This document shows, one piece after another, positions 55,843 through 64,000 of a stretch of DNA of 64,000 nucleotides. The stretch is taken from contig NZ_JMHT01000074.1 of assembly GCF_001905655.1 (NCBI RefSeq), positions 1 through 64,000 of the forward strand, written 5' to 3'. Position 1 is the stretch's first letter. Every line of letters starts with the position of its first letter. Below the pieces are notes generated by a model, which saw only the letters and a program-made list of their open reading frames with translations, was not told the origin of the DNA and did not search any database. Both the position numbers and the translations under genes were made by a program. Source of the stretch: Mycobacterium sp. ST-F2. GTDB taxonomy: Bacteria > Actinomycetota > Actinomycetes > Mycobacteriales > Mycobacteriaceae.

Positions 55843-57378
55843 TCAGGGGAGCGGCGGTGTATCCATCGTCAGGGTCTCTCCGCGGAAGTACGCCGGCTGG
55901 GCAGCCCGCATGACGAGCATGAGGACAGCCCCGAAGAGCAGGATGCCGAAGCCGAGGTAAAACACCAGGCCGATGCCGCCGATCTCCGCGCCGCTGCCGC
56001 TGGCCGTCGGATCCATACTGACGAGCACCGACTTGACGAAGACGGAGAGCAGCATGACACCACCGAGCAGTGGGAACACCAGCTTGTAGATGATGTTGTG
56101 CAGGTTGAGGAACAGTTCCTTGCGGAAGAACCAGACACAGGCGAACGCCGTGATGCCGTAGTACCAGCAGATCATGATGCCAAGGGCCGCAATGGTATCC
56201 AGCAGCGTCCGCTCCGACAGCAGCGTCACGATGGTGTAGAACGCGGCTGTCACGACGCCTGCGACGACGGTGCTGTACACGGGAGACAGTGTGCGAGGGC
56301 TGATCTGGGCGAACTTCTTCGGGAACGCCCCGTAGGTACCCATCGCCAGCATGGTGCGGGCGGCCGGCAGCACGGTGGTCTGCAGGCTGGCGATCGACGA
56401 TGCGAACACCGCCAGCAGGAGCAGGGGCCCGCCCCAGTCGCCCAGGACCGGATAGGCCAGCGCACCGAAGACGTTGGCGGCGTTGTCCTTGTTGCCCAGG
56501 CCCAGGCCCGTGTCGCCGATGCCGGCGTACATCATCACGGCGACCGCCACCAGGAGGTACGTCAGCAGAATCGACAGGACGCAGAGCAATCCGGCGCGAC
56601 CGGGCACCTTGGTGGGGTCCTTGCACTCCTCGCCGAGGGTCAGGCAGGTGTCCCAGCCCCAGAACGCGAAGATGGAGCCGATGAGACCGATCACGAAGGC
56701 GCTCATCGTGAGTCCGGTGAACGGGTCGAACCAGTCGATGTCGAAGCTCAGGTGGCCTTCGACGCCGCCCGACCGCACGATCGCGACGATCGCGAACGTG
56801 ATCAGCACGATCATCTGGAAGCCGACCAGCACGTACTGCACCTTCTCGCTGGTCGTGATGCCACGGCAGGAGATGTAGGTGGCGATGGCCAGCAGCGCGA
56901 CGGTCGACCCGATGTTGATCCAGACGTTGTCGGCCGAGAGTGTGGCGAGCTTCTCGTTGTGCAGCACGCTGCCGAGGAACTCATACCCGAACTGGACACC
57001 GATGGAGGCGAGGTTGGACAGCACGATGATGGTGGCGATCACCATGCCCCAGCCGCACATCCAGCCGACGTACGGGCCAAAAGCCTTGGTGGACCACGTG
57101 AATGAGGCGCCGCAGTCAGGTGCCCGTGAGTTCAGCTCGCGGTACGCGTAGGCGGTGAGGAACATGGGGATGAAGCCGGCGATCAGGATGGCCGGCATCT
57201 TCAGCCCGACGGCGGCGACGATGAGCCCGATGCTGGCGGTGAGCGTATAGCCGGGGGCCACGGTCGAGATACCGAGAATGGCTCCGGTGAAGGTGCCGAT
57301 ACGGCCTGCGGCGAGGCCTTTGGCGACCAGGCCTTCTTCGCGCTCGGCGCGCTCCAGTTCGGACACGCTGTCAGTCAT
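55843..57378 (-). CDS. APC-family amino acid/polyamine permease
   Basis: A 511-residue transporter with about twelve transmembrane helices. The N-terminal GTFTGAILGISTVAPGYTLTASIG and the SRAPDCGASFTWSTKAFGP segment are typical of the amino acid-polyamine-organocation superfamily, in the branch that takes up GABA, putrescine or ethanolamine. Operon position behind the amine oxidase suggests a diamine, or an amino acid derived from one, as cargo (inference). The ATG at 57378, with AAGGGG ahead, overlaps the end of the Usp gene by 8 nt; an ATG at 57393 is possible. Confidence 0.88.
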   Translation of the reverse strand: MTDSVSELERAEREEGLVAKGLAAGRIGTFTGAILGISTVAPGYTLTASIGLIVAAVGLKMPAILIAGFIPMFLTAYAYRELNSRAPDCGASFTWSTKAFGPYVGWMCGWGMVIATIIVLSNLASIGVQFGYEFLGSVLHNEKLATLSADNVWINIGSTVALLAIATYISCRGITTSEKVQYVLVGFQMIVLITFAIVAIVRSGGVEGHLSFDIDWFDPFTGLTMSAFVIGLIGSIFAFWGWDTCLTLGEECKDPTKVPGRAGLLCVLSILLTYLLVAVAVMMYAGIGDTGLGLGNKDNAANVFGALAYPVLGDWGGPLLLLAVFASSIASLQTTVLPAARTMLAMGTYGAFPKKFAQISPRTLSPVYSTVVAGVVTAAFYTIVTLLSERTLLDTIAALGIMICWYYGITAFACVWFFRKELFLNLHNIIYKLVFPLLGGVMLLSVFVKSVLVSMDPTASGSGAEIGGIGLVFYLGFGILLFGAVLMLVMRAAQPAYFRGETLTMDTPPLP

Positions 57379-58222
57379 TATCAGCCCCTTCATCTTTCGG
57401 AACCACGATCATCGGGACCTGCAGGACGCGGAGCATCTTCGCCGCGGTGGAACCCAGGAAGAGCCGGCGCGGCTGCGCGAGCCGACTGGAGCCGACCATG
57501 ATGACATCGCCGTCATGCCAGCCGAGCTTGTTGACGGCGTCCTCGACGGTGGGCCCGGTGGCCACCCGCGAGGTGACCGGAATACCTTCCGGGAGAAAGG
57601 CTTTTGCCTGGTCGAGGGCGTCCTGTGCGTGCTGCTGTGCCCGCTCCAGGTCGTCGGCGTCGTCGACGGCGACCAGTGACACCAGACGAAGAGGCGTCTC
57701 GGTGTCGCGGCAGAACCGGAGCGCGGTGTCCAGGAGGAGTTTGGCTCCGGCCCGGGTCCCGACGGCGCACGTGACTTCCCGGATGCGCTCGTTGCGCTTC
57801 AGGCGGGCGCCGCGCGGTGCGATGACCACCGGGATCGGGGACGCGTGGACCAGGTCGTTGACCACCGAGCCCAGCGACAGCGAGCCGGCGATCCCGCCGC
57901 CGGCACCACCGACCACCAGGACCTCTGCCTCTGCGGCCTCTGCCGCCGCGATCAGGCCCGCGGTGCTGGACTCGTCGAAGCTCAGATGCGTGGTGACGGC
58001 GAGGTCGCTCGGGAACCCGGCCGCGGCTGCGGCGAGCCAGCTTTCGGCTTCGCGCTGCAGGACGCCGCCCGGAGTGGTGGCGAGGGCCGATCGGTCGGCA
58101 GGCAGCACCATGCACAGGTCGATCTCTGCGCCCAGGGTGCGGGCGATCTGCTCGCCGACGGCGACAGCATCGTCACCGCCCGGTGTCGCCAGATAGGCGA
58201 CGGCGATTCGCGGAGTACTCAC
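57371..58222 (-). CDS. Tandem universal stress protein
   Basis: A 283-residue protein of two Usp domains. Nucleotide-binding glycine loops are VGGAGGGIAGSLSLGSVVNDL in the first and VGSSRLAQPRRLFLGSTAAKML in the second, each followed by the PVVIAP / PMIVVPK strand. Such two-domain Usps may bind ATP and modulate a partner; here it lies between an amine oxidase and a permease in one operon, so it may regulate transport. GTG start 3 nt after the amine oxidase stop. Confidence 0.88.
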   Translation of the reverse strand: MSTPRIAVAYLATPGGDDAVAVGEQIARTLGAEIDLCMVLPADRSALATTPGGVLQREAESWLAAAAAGFPSDLAVTTHLSFDESSTAGLIAAAEAAEAEVLVVGGAGGGIAGSLSLGSVVNDLVHASPIPVVIAPRGARLKRNERIREVTCAVGTRAGAKLLLDTALRFCRDTETPLRLVSLVAVDDADDLERAQQHAQDALDQAKAFLPEGIPVTSRVATGPTVEDAVNKLGWHDGDVIMVGSSRLAQPRRLFLGSTAAKMLRVLQVPMIVVPKDEGADND

Positions 58223-58225
58223 GGA

Positions 58226-60169
58226 TCAGCTCTCTTCACAGTCGGAGGTCATGTGGCAGGCCTTCGGCGGCGTCGGCGCGACATCGATCGAGGGATTGCG
58301 ATCGAAGAAGCCGACAGGCTTGAGCCAGAAGTTGACGGTGTCGACCGGCATGATGGGCCAGTCTTCCGGGCGCGTGATGTGGTGGATGCCGAAGACGTAC
58401 CACAGCACGACGTCCGTGTTCTCGATCGAGCGGTTGGCCTCGGTCCACATCGGCAGACCGGTGTCTTCCTTGCTCTGGGTGACGAATTCGCCAGCGGGCC
58501 AACGCTCGTCGGGCGAGTTGGGGGTGACCCACACGGTGTGCTCGATGGCCTTGCAGCGCGCCAGGACCGGCGAGTTCGGATCGAACATGGCAGGGAACGC
58601 GCCGCCGGGAACCAACTTGTAGGCCGGGGCGGTGCCGATGCCGTTGCGGACGTTGTCGTTGACGACCTTCCACGCCCGCTGGGTCTGGAAGTTCATGTCC
58701 TGCTTGCCCTCGGCCTCGGTGCGCAGCGGGGTGTTGCGTTGCCGCAGCGACAGGCCGTACGGGTTGTCCGGTCCCATCGGCTCGATCTCGGTCTCGGTGG
58801 CGTACACCGTGTTGTCGGTGCCGTCGATGTCGAGGTCGAGGCGGGCGACGAGGAAGTGCTGGTGGTACGGCGCGTAGGTGCGGTTGTCGACGAGCGTGCC
58901 GTGCGGGTGGGCCTGGCCCTCGGGGAAGTTGCTCACCACCATGATTCCCGTTGCGCGGACCTCACATTCGATGTTGCCGTCCTGGTAGAACCGCCAGTAG
59001 GTGAGGTACTCGTAGTTGGCGACGGTGACGTGGAACGACACCGTGAGCCGGCGCATGCGGCGCACCTCGGCGCCGCCGTGGTGGTCGACGTGCTTCCACA
59101 GCACGGCGTTGTCCTCTTCGTGGATGCAGATCGCGTTCTTGATGGTGAACGGTTCGCCCTTGCTGTTGTGCAGCACGGCGTCCAGGTACCGGATCTCACC
59201 GAGACAGTCGCAGCCCAGCTCCAGCGAGGTGGTCATGAAGCCGATGCCCCACTCGCCGATGTCGAAAGCCGTTCGGCGGTAATGGTCGGTGCAGTGATCG
59301 CGGTAGGGGACCATCATCTCGGCGAATGAGATCCGGTTGGCCACCGACCGCACGTTGCCGTTGTCGTTGTAGGTCACGGCGTGCAGCGTCATGCCCTCGC
59401 GGTAGTTGAAACCGACTCGCAGCGACCAGTTCTGCCACTTGAGCAGGTTGCCCTCGAGGGTGAACGAAACCCCTTCGGGCTGGGTGATGTTCAGCGGCTG
59501 CAGTGGTTCCCGGGTGCTCGCCTTGCGGATGCGCTCGGGAATGTGTTGCGGCACATACTCACCCATCATCTCCGGGCGATCGACGGTGAAGGTGTCCTCG
59601 ATCTCCAGCAGTTCCATGGTGTTCATGTCGATCACGCAGTGGAACCCGTTGACGGGCCCGGCGTAGGGGTTGGCGCCTTCGGCGGCCCGCACCCAGGTGT
59701 CGGTCCAGCCCAGGCGGCGGTCCTTGTACTTCTCGGGCATCACGACGTCGCCGTAGGTCCAGGTGTCCATGAACACCAGGTCCATGTCCGTGATGCCGCG
59801 CTTGGCCAGCGCCGCAATGACATCGGGGTTCTTGCGCAGAACCTCGTCGGCCTCTTCCCACTCGTCCACGGTGAAGTTGGGCTGCACGCCCGGGATGTGG
59901 TCCCACGACAGCACCGACTCGTCCGTCAACGACACGACGCTCTTGTACGTGCGGTTGTTCGCGGTGTCGAGCAACGTCGCCAGCGCGCGACGGTCCGGCG
60001 CGGCGCCGGTCGCGTCGAATGCCGCGACGTCAGCCTTCGCCGGTTCCACCATCTCGACGGAGGTGTACCGCCAGCCGTCCCCGACGCCGTGCGCTGCCGC
60101 GAGAATCTCGGCGACCTTGGTGAATTCGGGTGCGGTCAGCGGGTCGAGAGGGTGGAAGGTGTCAGGCAT
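58226..60169 (-). CDS. Copper-containing primary amine oxidase
   Basis: Oxidises primary amines (e.g. putrescine) to aldehydes with release of ammonia and H2O2. It has 647 residues from the ATG at 60169 (AGGAG). Seen: the catalytic-base Asp in AFDIGEWGIG, the topaquinone precursor Tyr in TVANYEY (N-Y-E), copper ligands in YHQHFLVARLD (HxH) and a third His in VFGIHHITRPEDWPIMPV. No signal peptide, so cytoplasmic. It follows the aldehyde dehydrogenase by 62 nt and is translated next to the Usp gene. Confidence 0.95.
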   Translation of the reverse strand: MPDTFHPLDPLTAPEFTKVAEILAAAHGVGDGWRYTSVEMVEPAKADVAAFDATGAAPDRRALATLLDTANNRTYKSVVSLTDESVLSWDHIPGVQPNFTVDEWEEADEVLRKNPDVIAALAKRGITDMDLVFMDTWTYGDVVMPEKYKDRRLGWTDTWVRAAEGANPYAGPVNGFHCVIDMNTMELLEIEDTFTVDRPEMMGEYVPQHIPERIRKASTREPLQPLNITQPEGVSFTLEGNLLKWQNWSLRVGFNYREGMTLHAVTYNDNGNVRSVANRISFAEMMVPYRDHCTDHYRRTAFDIGEWGIGFMTTSLELGCDCLGEIRYLDAVLHNSKGEPFTIKNAICIHEEDNAVLWKHVDHHGGAEVRRMRRLTVSFHVTVANYEYLTYWRFYQDGNIECEVRATGIMVVSNFPEGQAHPHGTLVDNRTYAPYHQHFLVARLDLDIDGTDNTVYATETEIEPMGPDNPYGLSLRQRNTPLRTEAEGKQDMNFQTQRAWKVVNDNVRNGIGTAPAYKLVPGGAFPAMFDPNSPVLARCKAIEHTVWVTPNSPDERWPAGEFVTQSKEDTGLPMWTEANRSIENTDVVLWYVFGIHHITRPEDWPIMPVDTVNFWLKPVGFFDRNPSIDVAPTPPKACHMTSDCEES

Positions 60170-60231
60170 GGGTGAGGCTCCTGTCGGCAGGGTGGATTCG
60201 GGGTGGAGAAAAACGAGAGGGAGACGGTGGA

Positions 60232-61662
60232 TCAGTCGTGGGCACTCATGACGTGCTTGATCCGGGTGTAGTCCTCGACGCCGTAGATCGACAGGTCCTT
60301 GCCGTAGCCGGACTGCTTGAAGCCGCCGTGGGGCATCTCGGCGGTCAGCATGATGTGGCAGTTGATCCAGACACATCCGAAATCGAGTGCGCGGGTGAAC
60401 TTCTCGGCGGTGGCGTGATCCTTGGTCCACACGCTGGACGCCAGCGCGAACCGCACACCGTTGGCGAGTTCGATGGCCTCTTCGTCCGTCGAGAACGGCT
60501 GGACGGTGATGACGGGGGCGAAGGTCTCCTCCTGGACGATCGCGTCGTCCTGGTGGACGCCGCTGATGATCGTCGGCTCGAGGTAGAAACCCTTGTCGCC
60601 GAGCCGCTTTCCGCCGGTGACGACGGTGGCGTGCGGCGGCAGGTTCTCCAGCTTCTTGATCACGGTGTTGAAGTGGTTGATGTTGTTGAGCGGCCCGTAG
60701 AACGCGTCGGGATCGTCGGGCAGGCCGGGGCGCAGGTTCTGCGCCGCCGCGGCGAGCGCCGCCACGAACTCGTCGTGGATGGATTCGTGCACGATCACGC
60801 GCGTCGCGGCGGTGCAGTCCTGTCCCGCGTTGAAACAGCCGCCTTCGGCGATGCCTGCCGCGGCCTTGGCGATGTCGACGTCGGGGAAGACCACCACCGG
60901 CGCCTTACCGCCCAGTTCGAGGTGGCTGCGCTTGAGCTGCTTGGCTGCCGACTCGGCGACGGCGATGCCCGCGCGCACCGAGCCGGTGATCGAAACCAGG
61001 CCTGGCACAGGGTGTTCCACCAGCGCGGCGCCGGTCTCGCCGGTGCCCAGGATCACGTTGAGCACGCCGTCGGGCAGGATGCCCTTGCTCAGCCGGGCCA
61101 GGACCAGGGTGCTCTCCGGGGTGGTGTCGCTGGGCTTGAGGACGACGGTGTTGCCGGTCGCCAGCGCGGGGCCGATCTTCCAGATGGCCATCAGGAAGGG
61201 GAAGTTCCACGGCGCCACCTGGCCGACGACGCCGATCGGCTCGCGCCGGACGTAGGACGTGAAGCCCTCCAGGTACTCGCCGGCCGAGAGGCCGTGAACC
61301 ATGCGGGCGGCGCCGGCGAAGAAGCGGAGCTGGTTGGCGCCGGCGATGGCCTCCTCGGCGTGCACGATGGCCTTGGGCTGGCCGGTGTTGCGGCACTGGG
61401 CCTCGACGATCTCGTCGGCGTGGGCCTCGATGGCGTCGGCGAGCTTGAGCAGCGCGGCCTGCCGGTCGCCCGGCGTGCTGCGGCCCCAGGTCTGGAAGGC
61501 GCGTTCGGCGGCGGAAACGGCGGCGTCCACATCGGCGCGGTTGGATACGGGTGAGCGTCCCACTACCGACTCGTCGACGGGGCTGATCAGGTCGATCGTC
61601 TCCGACGATGACGACGCGACGAATTGCCCGTCAATGTAGTTCTGCAGTGTTTCGATCGACAT
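60232..61662 (-). CDS. Aldehyde dehydrogenase, gamma-aminobutyraldehyde dehydrogenase-like
   Basis: Probably oxidises 4-aminobutyraldehyde, the product of putrescine oxidation, to GABA. It has 476 residues: APWNFPFLMAIWKIGPALATG, TGSVRAGIAVAES, ELGGKAPVVVF (base Glu) and NAGQDCTAATR with the catalytic Cys; the GQDCTAATR form is typical of aminobutyraldehyde and related omega-amino aldehyde dehydrogenases. First gene of the operon with the amine oxidase, Usp and permease, so the aldehyde and peroxide-producing step is made together with the clearing step. Divergent from the PucR gene. Confidence 0.9.
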   Translation of the reverse strand: MSIETLQNYIDGQFVASSSSETIDLISPVDESVVGRSPVSNRADVDAAVSAAERAFQTWGRSTPGDRQAALLKLADAIEAHADEIVEAQCRNTGQPKAIVHAEEAIAGANQLRFFAGAARMVHGLSAGEYLEGFTSYVRREPIGVVGQVAPWNFPFLMAIWKIGPALATGNTVVLKPSDTTPESTLVLARLSKGILPDGVLNVILGTGETGAALVEHPVPGLVSITGSVRAGIAVAESAAKQLKRSHLELGGKAPVVVFPDVDIAKAAAGIAEGGCFNAGQDCTAATRVIVHESIHDEFVAALAAAAQNLRPGLPDDPDAFYGPLNNINHFNTVIKKLENLPPHATVVTGGKRLGDKGFYLEPTIISGVHQDDAIVQEETFAPVITVQPFSTDEEAIELANGVRFALASSVWTKDHATAEKFTRALDFGCVWINCHIMLTAEMPHGGFKQSGYGKDLSIYGVEDYTRIKHVMSAHD

Positions 61663-61682
61663 CGCGCACGTTCCTCAGGTGA

Positions 61683-61713
61683 AGTTGGCAGACAACTGGC
61701 TGCACAAGTGTGC
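61683..61713. promoter_or_regulatory. Two short inverted repeats in the ALDH/PucR divergent promoter
   Basis: AGTTG-N5-CAACT (61683-61697) and GCACA-AG-TGTGC (61702-61713) lie side by side in the 122-bp gap between the amine oxidase operon and the PucR gene. They are candidate regulator sites; each is short enough to occur by chance. Confidence 0.35.
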
Positions 61714-61784
61714 GCCAGGACACACCCCCGATCATCTGCCATTCTGGGGATTTTCAGTGGAGTTTTTCGACATTCTGTACATTC

Positions 61785-63338
61785 ATGCCCGTGACAGTTC
61801 CGGTGCGATGGGTGCTGGACCAAGCTGATCTGCGGATCCGGCTGCGCGGCGGAGCCGGCGGCACCGCGCGCGAGATCAACTTGGTGCTGACCACCGAATT
61901 GGCCGACCCGGCCAAGTGGTTGTCCGGTGGTGAGCTGGTGCTGACCACCGGTATCGGGCTGCCGGCCGGTTCGGACGACCGGCGGCGCTATTTGCAACGC
62001 CTGCACGAAAGTGGTGTGGCCGGAGTCGGATTCGGTGTCGGCCTGACGTTCGACGAGGTACCCCAGGAGTTGGTGTCCGCCGCCGAGGAATTGGGTCTGC
62101 CGCTGCTGGAGATTCCGTTGCGGACGCCGTTCGCGGCGGTCGTGCAGCGGGTCAGCTCGCGGATCGCCGCGCTGCAGTACGACGCGGTGCTGCGGGCCTC
62201 GCGGGCGCAGCCGCGGATCACCCGGGCCGTCGTCAGCGGCGGTCCCCAGGAGGTGGCCGCTGAATTGGGCCGCGCGTTGCGGGCCAGTGTCGTGGTGCTC
62301 GATCCATCCGGCACGGTGATCGCCTCCCACCCGCGCAACCTCAACGTCACCACGGTCAATCTGGTGCGCGATGCGGTCGAGCCCGGCGCCGCATCGGCCG
62401 TCGCCGTGCTGGCCGAGGGTGTCACCGTGGCCCAGCAGTCCATCCGGGTCGGCGGCCGCTCGCACGGGGTGCTCGGTGTGGTGAGTGAGACGGCGTTGAG
62501 CCCCGTCGATCAGGTGCTGCTCGGGCACGCAAACTCTTTGCTCGCACTGGATTTCGAGAAGCCGGTGCGCTTGAAAGAGGCGCAGCTGCGCCTCAACGAG
62601 CAGGCGCTGGGCCTGATTCTCACCGGTGAATCCAACCTGGAGCCGGCGTGGGCACAGCTGTCCCAGGCCGCCGATCACCGGGGCCGGATCCGGGCGCTGG
62701 TCGTGCAAGCGGATTCGGACCCCCAGACCGAAGCCGATACCGCGCACCTGCTGCGGCGGGTGAGCGCGACGATCATGGATCAGCTGGACCAGGCCGGGCA
62801 CCCGGTGTTCGTCCATTGCGCCGACAAATGGCTGACGGTCCTGCTGCCGGGCGCGGAGGCCGACGAGATCGCCGCCGCACTCGTGGGCGGCATCGATGGC
62901 TCGCTGCGCCGGACCATCCGCATGGGGCTCAGCGGCTTGCTGCCGCTGGCCAAGCTGGCCGAGGCTGTCGACAACGCCCGCCTCGCGGCGTCGGTCGCGG
63001 AATGTGGCCGGCCTCCGCTGGAGTTCTCGGCGATGGCCGGCAGCGCGCTGCTGTCGTTCGGCGAGAGCAGAGACGTGCTGGTGGCCCTCGGCGGGGCGGT
63101 GCTGACCCCGGTCCTCGACCACGATGCCGAATTCGGCACGGGGCTGCTCACGTCGTTGCGCGCATACCTGGAAGCCAACGGGCACTGGGAATCTGCGGCC
63201 GCGGCCGTCGGCGTGCACCGGCACACCATGCGCAAGCGCATCGAGACCGCCGAGGCCCTGCTCGGAGTCGACCTCGCCATCGCCCGGGTCCGCGCCGAGT
63301 TGCTGCTGGCGATCTTGGCGCGGACCCCGGGCGACTGA
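61785..63338 (+). CDS. PucR/CdaR-family transcriptional regulator
   Basis: A 517-residue protein. The N-terminal PucR domain covers about residues 15-140 (WLSGGELVLTTGIGL, ELGLPLLEIPL). The middle is a degenerate GGDEF-like CdaR domain. The C-terminal HTH_30 covers about 450-510: LRAYLEANGHWESAAAAVGVHR then HTMRKRIETAEALLG. Members activate purine, GABA or sugar-acid catabolism in response to the substrate. Divergent from the amine oxidase operon, so it is the likely regulator of that operon. I chose the ATG at 61785; the frame is open from 61710 but the added part is not typical. Confidence 0.88.
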   Translation: MPVTVPVRWVLDQADLRIRLRGGAGGTAREINLVLTTELADPAKWLSGGELVLTTGIGLPAGSDDRRRYLQRLHESGVAGVGFGVGLTFDEVPQELVSAAEELGLPLLEIPLRTPFAAVVQRVSSRIAALQYDAVLRASRAQPRITRAVVSGGPQEVAAELGRALRASVVVLDPSGTVIASHPRNLNVTTVNLVRDAVEPGAASAVAVLAEGVTVAQQSIRVGGRSHGVLGVVSETALSPVDQVLLGHANSLLALDFEKPVRLKEAQLRLNEQALGLILTGESNLEPAWAQLSQAADHRGRIRALVVQADSDPQTEADTAHLLRRVSATIMDQLDQAGHPVFVHCADKWLTVLLPGAEADEIAAALVGGIDGSLRRTIRMGLSGLLPLAKLAEAVDNARLAASVAECGRPPLEFSAMAGSALLSFGESRDVLVALGGAVLTPVLDHDAEFGTGLLTSLRAYLEANGHWESAAAAVGVHRHTMRKRIETAEALLGVDLAIARVRAELLLAILARTPGD

Positions 63339-64000
63339 TCACCCCACCGGGGTGGGTACCGCGACGGGTGCCGGCGCGGTCCGAGTGTGGGGCCGCAGCG
63401 GCCACCAGAACCACCGGCCCAGCAGCGCCGCGATGGACGGCGTCATCAACGACCGAACGATCAAGGTGTCGAACAACAATCCGAGTCCGATGGTGGTACC
63501 GGCCTGACCGATCGAGCTCAGATCGCTCGCTGCCATGGACATCATGGTGAACGCGAACACCAGCCCGGCCGTGGTGACCACGCTGCCGGTTTCGCCCATC
63601 GAGCGGATGATGCCGGTCTTGTATCCCGCGCCGATCTCTTCCTGGAACCGGGAGACCAGCAGCAGGTTGTAGTCGGAGCCGACCGCCAGCAGAATGATCA
63701 AGCCGAAAACCGGTGCGATCCAGTTCAATTCGAGGCCCAGTAGGTCCTGCCACACCAGCACCGACAGCCCGAATGCCGCGCCCAGCGACAGCAGCACGGT
63801 GCCGACGATCACCAGCGACGCGACCAGCGCCCGGGTGATGAGCAGCATGACGACGAAGATCAACGTCAGTGCGGCAGCCCCGACGATCAGCAGGTCGTAC
63901 TGCGAACCCGACTGGATGTCCCGATAGATCGCGGCGGTGCCGGCGAGATAGAACCTGGCATCGGTGAGCGACGAGCCCTTCACCGACTGATGCGCCGCGT
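63339..64000 (-). CDS. MmpL-family RND transporter, C-terminal part (runs off the window)
   Basis: The frame is open through the right edge; 220 residues of the C-terminal end are seen. They contain five or six hydrophobic helices and the RND signature GLIILLAVGSDYNLLLVSRFQEE followed by GETGSVVTTAGLVFAFTMMSM, typical of mycobacterial MmpL lipid exporters. The Asp in GSDYN corresponds to the proton-relay Asp. It ends in a Pro/Ala/Thr-rich tail. Its stop directly abuts the PucR stop (convergent). Confidence 0.9.
   Translation of the reverse strand, partial: AAHQSVKGSSLTDARFYLAGTAAIYRDIQSGSQYDLLIVGAAALTLIFVVMLLITRALVASLVIVGTVLLSLGAAFGLSVLVWQDLLGLELNWIAPVFGLIILLAVGSDYNLLLVSRFQEEIGAGYKTGIIRSMGETGSVVTTAGLVFAFTMMSMAASDLSSIGQAGTTIGLGLLFDTLIVRSLMTPSIAALLGRWFWWPLRPHTRTAPAPVAVPTPVG

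Overview
The window is chromosomal DNA of high GC content from a mycobacterium, most likely a fast grower of the Mycolicibacterium type. The evidence is mycothiol ligase MshC, cyclopropane/hydroxymycolate-type methyltransferases, the Pup-proteasome set (Mpa, Dop, Pup, PrcB, PrcA), an Mtb12/LppK-type antigen pair, a 13E12-family HNH protein, an MmpL transporter and many leaderless starts. From memory, gene order in the first 40 kb follows the M. tuberculosis Rv2133c-Rv2109c segment: cysQ, mshC, SDR, PAC2 protein, metH, hisE, hisG, DUF4126, trmI, RecB-like nuclease, DUF503, lppK, mpa, membrane protein, dop, pup, prcB, prcA. Accessory blocks interrupt it.

Layout. 1-5.7 kb: GyrA-tower/GNAT-like protein, a small exported protein, CysQ, MshC, an SDR and a DUF1254 lipoprotein. 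5.7-12.8 kb: PAC2 protein, metH behind a recognisable S-adenosylhomocysteine-type riboswitch, a HAD phosphatase and a GlcP-like glucose permease. 13-19.5 kb: a 13E12 HNH protein with a LexA-type box, a secreted protein, hisE-hisG, DUF4126, a MerA-like flavoprotein and a WrbA-like flavodoxin. 19.5-26.7 kb: an ArsR/SRPBCC operon, a TetR/Rieske divergon, a DapB-like dehydrogenase, PcaA-like and MmaA4-like methyltransferases and a geranylgeranyl-reductase-family flavoenzyme. 26.7-30.5 kb: an MFS remnant, a sulfonate/sulfone monooxygenase pair with a short leader ORF, and a thioesterase. 30.5-40.3 kb: the RecB-like nuclease, trmI, Mtb12-like/LppK/DUF503 and the proteasome genes.

40.3-64 kb: directly after prcA comes a nitrogen and polyamine catabolism island instead of the pafA neighbourhood. 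Its genes can be laid out as one route. AguA takes agmatine to N-carbamoylputrescine and AguB takes that to putrescine. The copper amine oxidase gives 4-aminobutyraldehyde and the aldehyde dehydrogenase gives GABA. GabT then gives succinic semialdehyde and GabD gives succinate. An APC permease, a PucR regulator, a TetR regulator with a perfect palindrome and a glutamate dehydrogenase remnant accompany them. Embedded in the island are an overlapping pair, an ATP-grasp ligase with a histone-H1-like tail and a NylB-like amide hydrolase, and a VirS-like regulator divergent from a single-chain desaturase-ferredoxin reductase fusion.

The items I rate highest are the metH riboswitch switch-hairpin, the tailed ATP-grasp/NylB pair, the self-contained desaturase fusion, and the placement of a complete agmatine-to-succinate route next to the proteasome operon. 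I saw no CRISPR array, tRNA, rRNA, insertion sequence or prophage. All family assignments come from reading motifs; no database search was run.
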